Position numbers and translations under genes: made by a program | The notes under the pieces: generated by a model | What the model was told of the DNA's origin: nothing | The model's input: only the letters and a program-made list of their open reading frames with translations | Databases searched by the model: none | Part shown: in pieces, positions 1-6,050 of the stretch | How positions within the stretch are numbered: position 1 is the first letter of the stretch | How the letters are laid out: every line of letters starts with the position of its first letter | Virus record (IMG/VR): IMGVR_UViG_3300044946_000016 | Coordinates: 1 to 46,776 of that record | Direction: 5' to 3' (one strand) | From: a virus | DNA: 46,776 bases

Positions 1-96
1 GGTCGGGGTCGAGGTCGAGGTCGGGGTCGGGGTCGTGGTCGAGGTCGGGGTCGGGGTCGTGGTCGAGGTCGAGGTCGTGGTCGTGGTCGAGGTCGT
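1..96 (+). repeat. GGTCGN hexanucleotide tract, left end (16 units)
   Basis: Sixteen perfect tandem units of GGTCGN. Only the sixth base varies and it is A, G or T, never C. Bases 1-89 are identical to 46554-46642 in the right-end tract, in the same orientation. The tract stops at AAAATG, where the 47-residue gene begins. Direct orientation at both ends fits a circular or permuted molecule opened inside the repeat, not inverted telomere-like ends. Confidence 0.95.
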
Positions 97-98
97 AA
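1..98 (+). CDS. Ser-X dipeptide repeat protein, 3' end (continues from 46454)
   Basis: In the frame whose codons begin at base 3, the tract reads Ser(TCG)-X(NGG), with X = Gly, Arg or Trp, and ends at a TAA at 96-98. The same unit phase at the right end is in frame with an ATG at 46454, so joining the ends on unit phase gives one protein of at least about 137 residues. The next gene starts two bases after this stop. This is the terminal part only; whether it is translated is inferred from the start/stop overlap at 46454 and the clean stop here. Arg-Gly (GGT-CGN) is the competing frame. Confidence 0.55.
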   Translation, partial: SGSRSRSGSGSWSRSGSGSWSRSRSWSWSRS

Positions 99-99
99 A

Positions 100-243
100 A
101 TGAAAAAACGCGCAAAGAAAAAGATCGTCTCCTTTAAGCCGGACAATGACATCTGGCCAAAGTTGCGCAAAGAGAAAAGAATGGAACGATCATTCACAAT
201 TAATACCGCGCTGAGAAAGTATTATGGTAAGACCTGCAATTGA
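100..243 (+). CDS. Small ribbon-helix-helix-like DNA-binding protein (47 aa)
   Basis: The product is very basic at its N-terminus (MKKRAKKK) and its second half (about residues 29-43, ERSFTINTALRKYY) resembles the helix of Arc/CopG/ribbon-helix-helix proteins that bind DNA as dimers. It begins two bases after the TAA of the repeat protein and overlaps the next gene by 20 bases. The frame stays open upstream through the whole hexamer tract, where it would read Gly-Arg repeats, so an N-terminally extended form is possible. I chose ATG 100 as the first ATG after the repeat. A role as regulator is inference; it could bind the palindromes found elsewhere in the genome. Confidence 0.55.
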   Translation: MKKRAKKKIVSFKPDNDIWPKLRKEKRMERSFTINTALRKYYGKTCN

Positions 244-427
244 ACTTCATCTGGCCTGCGAGTGCGGACATCGTTGGACGGCGGTGTTTCCGTCCGGCGT
301 GCAGAAGCGCGTTACGTTTTGTCCGAATTGCCATTGCAAAGAAGTGCCGACATCGGTTAGCGGTCAGGCTGAAATCACGAAGCCGAAGGACTTTGGAAAA
401 CCTACGTTGAGAAGTTTGGAGAATTGA
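224..427 (+). CDS. Zinc-ribbon protein (67 aa)
   Basis: The protein has a CxC pair (CECGHRW, about residues 13-19) and a CPNCHC knuckle (about residues 33-38), a typical four-cysteine zinc ribbon. Such small ribbons are common in phage early regions, where they bind nucleic acid or a partner protein, but the fold does not reveal the target. It overlaps the end of the ribbon-helix-helix gene by 20 bases and ends four bases before the ATPase gene, so the three are probably co-transcribed and translationally linked. Confidence 0.7.
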   Translation: MVRPAIELHLACECGHRWTAVFPSGVQKRVTFCPNCHCKEVPTSVSGQAEITKPKDFGKPTLRSLEN

Positions 428-431
428 ATTT

Positions 432-1256
432 ATGCCCCTACCAACACGACAAAAGAATGATGACTTGTTTTTCTGGCAAGTCGAAGAAGCGGAAGCGCGG
501 CGCGGCGTCATCTATGGGCCGGGTGGTATCGGCAAGACGCGGCTCTGCTGTTTTTTGCCGGGACCGGTTGCGTTCATTGAGCCTGACAATTCTTTGGGAA
601 GCTTGATTTCGGAATTCAAGTCGTCAAAGGTTCCAATCCCGCGCATTGTTCGCGCAAGCAATTGGACTGAGTTGCTTGACGTGACTTCGCGCTACGAAAA
701 ATACAAAGACATAAAATCGTTGGTGATCGACTCAGGTTCAATCGCGGAGGAATGGTGTATCGGTGATGTTTTGGAAACGGTCAAAGGGCCATCCGGCAGC
801 AAGGCGTCATCGCTTGAGGATTATGGCTTTGGAAAAGACGTGCGTTATGTCTATGAGCACTTCCTGCCGTTCATCAATCAGCTTTCCGTCCATCATTCTC
901 AGGGGCGCAATGTCGTGATTATCTGCCACGACTGCAAGCCGGAAGAAGTTAATCCGCTTGGAACAAACTACGTGCGCTTTGAACCTCGACTTCGCACAAG
1001 CAAACGCGGAGACAATTCCATCCGGCTCAAGGTAAAAGAATGGGCGGATTTCGTTGGCTTTCTTTGCTATGACGTGACGCCGAAAGTGGAAGAGGACAAA
1101 AAGACAGCGGAGCGAACCAAGAAAGCCGCACGCCAAAAGCAGACGCGCACGCTTTATCTTTCTGAGCGTCCGCAATACATGGCTAAGGGACGCGGATGTC
1201 CTGAGCAAATTGATATTGACATCGACACGAATCCGTGGCCGCAGATTATCAAGTGA
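432..1256 (+). CDS. Sak4-like phage AAA ATPase (RecA-fold recombination protein)
   Basis: At 274 residues this matches the phage nucleotide-binding AAA_24/Sak4 group. A Walker A motif (GPGGIGKT) lies at residues 29-36 close to the N-terminus, and a Walker B strand (KSLVIDSGS) at 95-103. Sak4 proteins are short RecA-like ATPases that help anneal or pair strands during phage recombination and repair and act with a phage ssDNA-binding protein; the gene at 1572 is in the expected position for that partner. The start ATG follows the zinc-ribbon stop by four bases. The family call rests on motif spacing and length, so recombination activity is inferred. Confidence 0.75.
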   Translation: MPLPTRQKNDDLFFWQVEEAEARRGVIYGPGGIGKTRLCCFLPGPVAFIEPDNSLGSLISEFKSSKVPIPRIVRASNWTELLDVTSRYEKYKDIKSLVIDSGSIAEEWCIGDVLETVKGPSGSKASSLEDYGFGKDVRYVYEHFLPFINQLSVHHSQGRNVVIICHDCKPEEVNPLGTNYVRFEPRLRTSKRGDNSIRLKVKEWADFVGFLCYDVTPKVEEDKKTAERTKKAARQKQTRTLYLSERPQYMAKGRGCPEQIDIDIDTNPWPQIIK

Positions 1257-1262
1257 ATTTAT

Positions 1263-1335
1263 GCGAGCGTCGTCCAAGGCTAGGACACCTTCCTTGTTGA
1301 AGGAGACAGGCGGTTGGATTCCGCCTCGCATCGCA
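1263..1335 (+). tRNA. Degenerate tRNA-like element, Glu/Gln-like in plan
   Basis: The sequence folds into most of a cloverleaf. A D-arm GTCC/GGAC closes a loop with GG, an anticodon-like stem CCTTC/GAAGG closes CTTGTT, a five-base variable region AGACA follows, and a T-arm GGCGG/CCGCC closes a seven-base loop TTGGATT. The acceptor pairs GCGAGCG with TCGC and CGC around one bulged A. Departures from a standard tRNA are a six-base anticodon loop, G in place of the invariant C56 of the T-loop, the bulged acceptor and no encoded CCA. A T-run follows at 1337-1343. It may be a decayed tRNA, a divergent phage tRNA or a tRNA-like RNA; the anticodon cannot be assigned safely. Confidence 0.45.
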
Positions 1336-1356
1336 CTTTTTTTGGAGGCTAGTTTA

Positions 1357-1479
1357 ATGTATCTAAGTGGAAAACTTTGGCAAATTAGCCATAATTTGGG
1401 TTCAAATCTCAAGCCTCCGTCAATTTTAATTTATGAGTGGGCTGGTGATATTCCAGATAATAAACTGTTCGCCTTATAA
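1357..1479 (+). CDS. Small hypothetical protein (40 aa)
   Basis: A short reading frame begins at ATG 1357, eight bases after a strong GGAGG ribosome-binding site at 1344-1348, better than most sites in this genome. The product starts MYLSGKLWQI and contains several aromatic residues, with no motif I recognise. It lies just after the tRNA-like element in a 315-base stretch with no other gene. Bases 1480-1571 hold no further gene that I can see. The good ribosome-binding site is the main reason to keep it. Confidence 0.4.
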   Translation: MYLSGKLWQISHNLGSNLKPPSILIYEWAGDIPDNKLFAL

Positions 1480-1571
1480 GCGCACTAAACAGGAGCGGAA
1501 AATACTAGTTACCGTCTTCACCCACGCGCCAATTTCAGTCAAACATAAACAATAAAACGAAAGGTAAAACA

Positions 1572-2336
1572 GTGAGTGAAAGACAACTACCGTCGCCGGG
1601 TATCTACAAGGCGAAAACAAATGGCAACTTAGTCGTGTATATCGTGGAAAAGAGCGGCAATCTTGCCGTGGCTATTTCATACACACTTTTGGAAAGTTCA
1701 GTCCCGTTCAGTGGCAAGGGGCAGGTTGTGATCGCCAAGGCTGATGGCGCATTGGAAACAAAGTCGATCGCAAAACTGCGCAAGATGTTTCCAGGGTGGA
1801 CTGAGTCAAGTCCAAAACAGTTGAACACATTGGATACGTCCGAGGATGTATTTGAGGTTGATGGAGTCATTGAGGAGGTGACGCCTCGCGCAACGGATGA
1901 TGTTCCAAATCCAAAGCCATATGATAACTTCAAAGCTCGGTTCTTCAATCCGGTTGGTGGTTCATTGCTCATGCCGGACGCCGCCGCAGATGAGGACATC
2001 ATGGAACGCTGGGGTTCTGCGTTCAAGTCAACCGCGCCGCGAAGTTCTTCCGCGCCTGCGCAAACCAAATCGTCGGAGCCGGAGAAGAAAAAGGCTCCGT
2101 CACGTCCACCGAAAGAAGAAGCCAAGGCGTTGAATTCGCTTCAAACCGGCGACGACGTTTGGGAAGCGTATCTTGCCAAGGCCAAGAAGGAGAATCCAAA
2201 AGCAAAGGCTGACGACTTGGAAAATCCGAAAGGTGCGGTCGCTAAGAAGTTCTGGTCAACTGCCGAAGCCATCAATCAGTCCGGTGATTTGAGCAAGGAA
2301 CAGTGGGCGCAATGCGCTGACGAATTGGGCGTTTAA
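1572..2336 (+). CDS. Putative ssDNA-binding/recombination partner protein (254 aa)
   Basis: The first 100 residues look like a beta-rich domain beginning PSPGIYKAK and NLVVYIVEKSGN, reminiscent of DUF669 or gp2.5-like proteins that often follow Sak4-type ATPases. Then comes an Asp/Glu-rich linker, a Ser/Pro/Lys-rich low-complexity stretch (about 155-190) and a small C-terminal helical domain ending in an acidic helix. Translation starts at GTG 1572 behind GAAAGGTA. The position after the ATPase supports a ssDNA-binding role, but no diagnostic residue proves it, so function is inferred from neighbourhood and overall shape. Confidence 0.5.
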   Translation: MSERQLPSPGIYKAKTNGNLVVYIVEKSGNLAVAISYTLLESSVPFSGKGQVVIAKADGALETKSIAKLRKMFPGWTESSPKQLNTLDTSEDVFEVDGVIEEVTPRATDDVPNPKPYDNFKARFFNPVGGSLLMPDAAADEDIMERWGSAFKSTAPRSSSAPAQTKSSEPEKKKAPSRPPKEEAKALNSLQTGDDVWEAYLAKAKKENPKAKADDLENPKGAVAKKFWSTAEAINQSGDLSKEQWAQCADELGV

Positions 2337-2341
2337 CTAAC

Positions 2342-2396
2342 GTCATAAGACTGCGCTGGCATACCGCAGAGAACGTATGCCAATCCCTCTTATGAC
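2342..2396 (+). promoter_or_regulatory. Nested hairpin covering both start codons of the ParB-like gene
   Basis: Two perfect stems are nested: GTCATAAGA (2342-2350) pairs with TCTTATGAC (2388-2396), and TGGCATAC (2357-2364) pairs with GTATGCCA (2375-2382) around a ten-base loop. The internal loop is six and five bases. ATG 2377 lies in the inner stem and ATG 2392 in the outer stem, so both in-frame starts of the downstream gene are base-paired. It could control translation in RNA or act as a palindromic DNA site for the gene's own product. Confidence 0.6.
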
Positions 2397-3165
2397 AAGC
2401 GAATTAAAATCAAAACGGTATCAAACGCTCAAAAAAGAAGTCACCGATGGCAAGAAGGTATTCGAGAAAGTCGGACACGCTCTTGCCGAAATCCGCGACT
2501 CAAAGCTTTACCTGGAAGAGTATGACACGTTTGAGGAATGTCTCAAAAAGGAGTGGGACTGGAGTGCGCGTCGCGGCTATCAGTTGATCGAAGCGTCAAG
2601 TATAGATGCGAAACAGGTTGCACGTTTCGACTTGACAGCTAAATCAGCAGTTGAGCTTGCCAAGGTGCCGAAAGAAGAACGCCAAGAAGTTCTTGAGCAA
2701 GTCGAAAAAGAAGATGGCAAAGTGACTGCCGCCGCAATCAAAAAGAAGGGAATGCCGAAGCGGATCCGCGAAGAAAAGATTTGCGATAAGACCGGACTCG
2801 AAATTCCAGCGGAGAGCCTTGAGCTTTGGAATCGTGGCAATGAGCAACCGAGCCTCAAAATTACTCACACGGAAATCAATGTGTTTGAGTTGCGAGCTTA
2901 CTTGATTCTGTGCAAAAAGAATCTGGAAGCGCGTCAGGAAAACAACGACCCTCTCTACCGCGAGATCGATTACACCGGCAGTATCGCCAATCTGAACCAA
3001 GTCATTGAGGACATCGGCTGTGCGATACCGCACGCAATTTGCCATACTTGCAACGGTAAACGTCCGGCGACATGCGACACCTGCAAGGGACGTGGATTCG
3101 TTTCTGAATTTTTTTACAAGACGTGCGTGCCAGAGGAATTCAAGAAACTGAGGGTGAAGAAATGA
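2377..3165 (+). CDS. ParB/KorB-like DNA-binding protein with DnaJ-type zinc finger (262 aa)
   Basis: Residues 30-75 carry the pattern GHALAEIRDSKLY ... YDTFEECL ... W.WS.RRGYQLI, seen in phage and plasmid ParB-like proteins with a helix-turn-helix that follows a 'should be processed early' helix. Near the C-terminus, CHTC (222-225) and CDTC (233-236) with the spacing CxxCxG ... CxxCxGxG form a DnaJ-type zinc finger. The middle is highly charged and probably helical. A role in DNA binding or partition-like regulation is inferred. The start is ambiguous between ATG 2377 and ATG 2392; both are buried in the hairpin at 2342-2396. The stop overlaps the next microprotein (ATGA). Confidence 0.6.
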   Translation: MPIPLMTSELKSKRYQTLKKEVTDGKKVFEKVGHALAEIRDSKLYLEEYDTFEECLKKEWDWSARRGYQLIEASSIDAKQVARFDLTAKSAVELAKVPKEERQEVLEQVEKEDGKVTAAAIKKKGMPKRIREEKICDKTGLEIPAESLELWNRGNEQPSLKITHTEINVFELRAYLILCKKNLEARQENNDPLYREIDYTGSIANLNQVIEDIGCAIPHAICHTCNGKRPATCDTCKGRGFVSEFFYKTCVPEEFKKLRVKK

Positions 3166-3230
3166 TTGTCGCGCTACCACTTCTTTGCGCAGTCCTGCTA
3201 TTCGCAAAGTTTTTGGATTGCCTGTTATGA
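3162..3230 (+). CDS. Single-pass membrane microprotein (22 aa)
   Basis: A 22-residue reading frame, mostly Leu, Val, Ala, Phe and Cys (begins MIVALPLLCAVLLF), forms one transmembrane helix and almost nothing else. Its ATG overlaps the stop of the ParB-like gene (ATGA at 3162-3165) and its stop overlaps the ATG of the next gene (ATGA at 3227-3230). Double overlap at both ends is strong evidence that ribosomes pass through it. It also decides that the downstream gene starts at 3227. The function is unknown; a small membrane toxin, holin-like or exclusion peptide are possibilities without direct evidence. Confidence 0.6.
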   Translation: MIVALPLLCAVLLFAKFLDCLL

Positions 3231-3556
3231 ATCCCTCCGCTCGCAGCATGGCCTATCTTCGCGCCAACGGATTCACGGTTGCGAATGTGGAGAAATGGAA
3301 TCCGCACGTCAGAATAAGGCAAGATTTATTTGGGTTCGGGGATTTGATGGCGATTAACAACGGTATTTCAACATTCATTATTCAATGCACGTCATCGGGC
3401 AATTTGCAAGCGCGAGTCAAGAAGATCAAAGCCGAGCCTCGCGCAAAGCAATGGCTTCGCTCGCCGTGGCGTCGTATCCTGGTTCATGGCTGGGCGAAGC
3501 GGGGCAAACGTGGTGAGCGTAAGTTGTGGAAGTTGACGGAGGTTGAAATCAAGTGA
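3227..3556 (+). CDS. Conserved phage protein with restriction-endonuclease-like fold (109 aa)
   Basis: The pattern RQDLFGFGDLMAI ... FIIQCTS ... ARVKKI has the layout of a small PD-(D/E)xK-type core: an Asp after a strand-turn, then QxT in place of the usual E/QxK, then a basic helix. Small phage proteins of this kind (about 110 residues, starting MNPS.RS..YLR..G) are widespread and usually unannotated; VRR-NUC and Holliday-resolvase-like folds are nearest by memory. The start at ATG 3227 is fixed by the ATGA overlap with the membrane microprotein. Catalytic activity is uncertain because the canonical Lys is not plain. Confidence 0.5.
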   Translation: MNPSARSMAYLRANGFTVANVEKWNPHVRIRQDLFGFGDLMAINNGISTFIIQCTSSGNLQARVKKIKAEPRAKQWLRSPWRRILVHGWAKRGKRGERKLWKLTEVEIK

Positions 3557-3741
3557 GAAAGCCGATGCCAGGATGGCGCAGAGAGATGGCTGTGCTAATG
3601 AAAGTTTTGCGCAGTCAAGCAAGAGAAGTCAATATGAAAGAAGAGGATAGTCGCGCCACCGTAATTTACTTGCGCGGCGCACAGTGGGGAACGCGGCAGG
3701 CCCTTAAGTCATATAGAAAAATAGTGAAAGGATTACGATGA
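3553..3741 (+). CDS. Small basic hypothetical protein (62 aa)
   Basis: The frame starts at GTG 3553, overlapping the previous stop (GTGA); ATG 3565 is the alternative. The product is rich in Arg and Lys and looks helical (MRKPMPGWRREMAVLMKV), without a recognisable domain. Its TGA overlaps the ATG of the MazG-like gene, so it is translationally linked on both sides. A nucleic-acid-binding role would suit its charge but is not shown. Confidence 0.55.
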   Translation: MRKPMPGWRREMAVLMKVLRSQAREVNMKEEDSRATVIYLRGAQWGTRQALKSYRKIVKGLR

Positions 3742-4061
3742 CATTACTGCAATTACAATTTGAAGTGGCAGAATGGGGACGGCGGAATTTTCCAAATGCT
3801 TTGCCGTATCAACCATTGCTTGGGGCGCAAGAAGAAATTGGCGAGCTTGCTCATGCTCATTTGAAAATGGAGCAAGGAATTCGCGGCACAAGATTGGAGC
3901 ATATTGACGCTAAATGCGATGCGGTAGCAGATTGTGTCATCTTTCTTGCACATTACTGCGAATTGAATGGATTGGAATTTTCTGTGCTAGTCGAAGAAGT
4001 TTGGAATCAAGTCAAGCAACGCGATTGGATTAAGTTTCCAAAGAACGGAAAGACTGAGTGA
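3738..4061 (+). CDS. MazG-like nucleotide pyrophosphohydrolase
   Basis: The 107-residue product carries the all-helical MazG/NTP-PPase signature: QEEIGELAHA (about residues 30-39) supplies the metal-binding ExxE, and DAVADCVIFLAHYC (about 60-74) supplies the second acidic helix with DxxxD spacing. The family hydrolyses (d)NTPs to monophosphates. In phages such enzymes may tune nucleotide pools or lower the alarmone response of the host. It begins at ATG 3738 in an ATGA overlap and its TGA overlaps a GTG-started microprotein. The length fits a single MazG domain. Confidence 0.8.
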   Translation: MTLLQLQFEVAEWGRRNFPNALPYQPLLGAQEEIGELAHAHLKMEQGIRGTRLEHIDAKCDAVADCVIFLAHYCELNGLEFSVLVEEVWNQVKQRDWIKFPKNGKTE

Positions 4062-4171
4062 AGCCGGAAGAAGAAGAATCATTGCCCGTGACTGAAGACC
4101 CGGATTTTGAGCTTGGTTATGGTCAAGAACATGAAGAAATCATGCGTGAAATTTTAGGATTGGAGGATTAA
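4058..4171 (+). CDS. Small acidic protein (37 aa)
   Basis: A GTG at 4058 overlaps the MazG stop (GTGA). The frame runs 37 codons and is dominated by Glu and Asp (starts MKPEEEESLP). Its last codons contain the GGAGG (4162-4166) that serves the helicase gene. Coupling at its start and the shared ribosome-binding site support translation; function is unknown. It may simply connect the ribosome from the MazG gene to the helicase. Confidence 0.5.
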   Translation: MKPEEEESLPVTEDPDFELGYGQEHEEIMREILGLED

Positions 4172-4173
4172 TT

Positions 4174-5964
4174 ATTAAGCGCAGAGACTATCAGCAGCGC
4201 TGTTTTGACGCCGTGCTTGCCGCAAAAGCGGCCGGGCATCGCGCCGTGCTGGTAGTCGTGCCGACTGGTTGTGGTAAGACTGCAATCGCCGGTTGGCTCA
4301 TTCAACACTTTCAGCCTGAACGATCCATGTTCGTTGTGCATCGTCAGGAGCTTGCCTGGCAGGCGCGGGATTCGATTGAAAAATTGACCGGCAAAAATGT
4401 GGAAGTCGAAATGGGAGAATATCGCGCAACAAAGAACGGCCATCTGTGGACACCGAACGCCAACGTGATTGTTTCATCTGTGCAAACCCTGACATCTGGC
4501 GGTGACGGCGGCGGTCGGATGACAAAGTTTTTGCCGGATGATTTTAAGTTTGTCGTGTTCGATGAAAGTCATCACGCAACTTCGCCTAGCTGGAAACGAG
4601 TCAAGGATTATCTCTTTCAGAATCCTAAGCTCTTTCTTTTGGGTGTTACCGCAACGCCTGACCGCGCCGACGAGGAGGCTCTTGGTAGTGTCTTTGAGCA
4701 CGTTGCTTTTGAATATGAAGTCAAAGACGCAATCCAAGACGGCTGGCTTGTTCCTATTGAGCCTTACACGGTCCCGATTGAGTCATTAGACTACTCTGAA
4801 GTTCGCAGCGCACGGACTGAGGATGGTCTAAACAGTCAAGACTTGGATAAAATCTTGCGCAGAGAAAAGGTAATGGCGGGCATCACGAAGGCAACCTATG
4901 AAATCATCGGAGACAAGCAAGGCATCGGCTTTACGGCGTCAGTTGAGCAGGCGCGCATTGCTTCGGAAATCTTCAATCGCTGGCGTCCTGGAATGTCTGC
5001 TTATGTTCATGGAGGCACCGACAAAGAGGAACGCAAAAAGATTGTTGGAGATTTCAAAAAAGGTAAAATCCAATGGCTCTGGAACTGTAATTGTTTTGGG
5101 GAAGGGTTCGATTATTTTGGCATTCATTACGTTGCTCTCGCATGTCCAACCAAATCTAGATCAAGATACGCTCAGTGGATTGGAAGAGGCACTAGACCGC
5201 ACAATGACGTTGCTTTCCGCCTCAACGAAGTTCCAACCGGACTCCTTCGCCGAATGATGATCGGCCAGAGCGCAAAGCCGTTTGTCACCATACTTGACTT
5301 TCCGGGCAATTCCGGCACGCACAAACTGATTACACCGGCGGATATTCTTGGCGGAAAGTATTCAGAGGAAGTAGTGCAGGCCGTCAATTTGCAGATGCGC
5401 AAAGGTGGCAAGTTTGAGCGCATTGAGAAAATGTTGGAAGAGGAAGAGAAAAATCAAGCAGAAAAAAAGCGCAAAGAGGAAGAGGAGGCCGCACGCAAGG
5501 CGCACATAAAACCGACTGTAAAATATAAAATGGTCAAAGCGGACATTTTCAATGCGTTGCAAGTTCAACCACAAAAACCGCGAGGTTGGGATTTGCAAAA
5601 GACATTGACACCGGCCATGACCGCTTTCTTGCGCAAGCATGAAATCAACCCGGACGGATTCACCTTCAAAGAGGCTGGAGAATTGATTGGTGAAATGAAG
5701 CGCAGATGGGAAGCAAAGGAAATTTCGTTTCCACAAATCAATTTGCTCAAGCGTTGGTATGATGTCAAGACGATTCAGCACATGCAATTTGACGCGGCCA
5801 GTGAATTGATTTCCAAAGTCAAGGCAAATGGATGGCGGCGAGTTGAGTTTGTGTCGACGCCGAAAAAGAAAATGCCAGAGCGGATAAAGACTGAACCTGA
5901 GCAAAAGAGTGAATACCTGAATGCAAAAGTCGATACAACGATTGATATGGAGGAGCCATTTTGA
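4174..5964 (+). CDS. SF2 DEAH/DESH-box DNA helicase, apparent ATT start
   Basis: Counting from 4174 the protein is 596 residues. It has a Q-motif-like RRDYQ at the start, Walker A PTGCGKT (about 30-36), DESH box (about 130-133), TATPDR (about 159-164), and a second RecA domain with HGGTDKEER and QWIGRGTRP (motif VI). A charged coiled stretch and a C-terminal domain follow. The conserved DYQ region lies upstream of the first ATG, GTG or TTG (GTG 4213). An ideal GGAGG at 4162-4166 sits seven bases before ATT 4174, so a rare ATT start is the most economical reading. It probably remodels DNA during replication or recombination. Confidence 0.85.
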   Translation: MKRRDYQQRCFDAVLAAKAAGHRAVLVVVPTGCGKTAIAGWLIQHFQPERSMFVVHRQELAWQARDSIEKLTGKNVEVEMGEYRATKNGHLWTPNANVIVSSVQTLTSGGDGGGRMTKFLPDDFKFVVFDESHHATSPSWKRVKDYLFQNPKLFLLGVTATPDRADEEALGSVFEHVAFEYEVKDAIQDGWLVPIEPYTVPIESLDYSEVRSARTEDGLNSQDLDKILRREKVMAGITKATYEIIGDKQGIGFTASVEQARIASEIFNRWRPGMSAYVHGGTDKEERKKIVGDFKKGKIQWLWNCNCFGEGFDYFGIHYVALACPTKSRSRYAQWIGRGTRPHNDVAFRLNEVPTGLLRRMMIGQSAKPFVTILDFPGNSGTHKLITPADILGGKYSEEVVQAVNLQMRKGGKFERIEKMLEEEEKNQAEKKRKEEEEAARKAHIKPTVKYKMVKADIFNALQVQPQKPRGWDLQKTLTPAMTAFLRKHEINPDGFTFKEAGELIGEMKRRWEAKEISFPQINLLKRWYDVKTIQHMQFDAASELISKVKANGWRRVEFVSTPKKKMPERIKTEPEQKSEYLNAKVDTTIDMEEPF

Positions 5965-6050
5965 AAAAACTTTCTGACGAAAACGAAATCATTTGGTTTG
6001 TGATTCTGTGTGCCGTGCTGGCGGTGATCGTCAAGCTGTTGTCGTTATGA
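5961..6050 (+). CDS. Single-pass membrane microprotein (29 aa)
   Basis: A TTG at 5961 overlaps the helicase stop (TTGA) and follows a GGAGGAG ribosome-binding site at 5949-5955. The product has a short charged head (MKKLSDENE) and one hydrophobic helix (IIWFVILCAVLAVIV). Its TGA overlaps the ATG of the next helicase (ATGA at 6047-6050), which fixes that gene's start. This is the second microprotein with this exact arrangement in the region. Function unknown. Confidence 0.6.
   Translation: MKKLSDENEIIWFVILCAVLAVIVKLLSL

Noticed and set aside
1-96. GGTCGN tract as a CRISPR array or a telomere
   Set aside because: The units are contiguous six-base repeats without spacers, which excludes CRISPR. 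Both ends carry the repeat in the same orientation, which does not fit telomeres.
807-1412. Reverse-strand frames of 150-200 codons, for example this one and 2644-3249
   Set aside because: They mirror strong + strand genes, have no ribosome-binding context and no recognised domains; no minus-strand gene is supported.
1210-1479. Longer reading frame of 89 codons across the tRNA-like element
   Set aside because: It overlaps the ATPase gene out of frame and only the part from ATG 1357 has a good ribosome-binding site.
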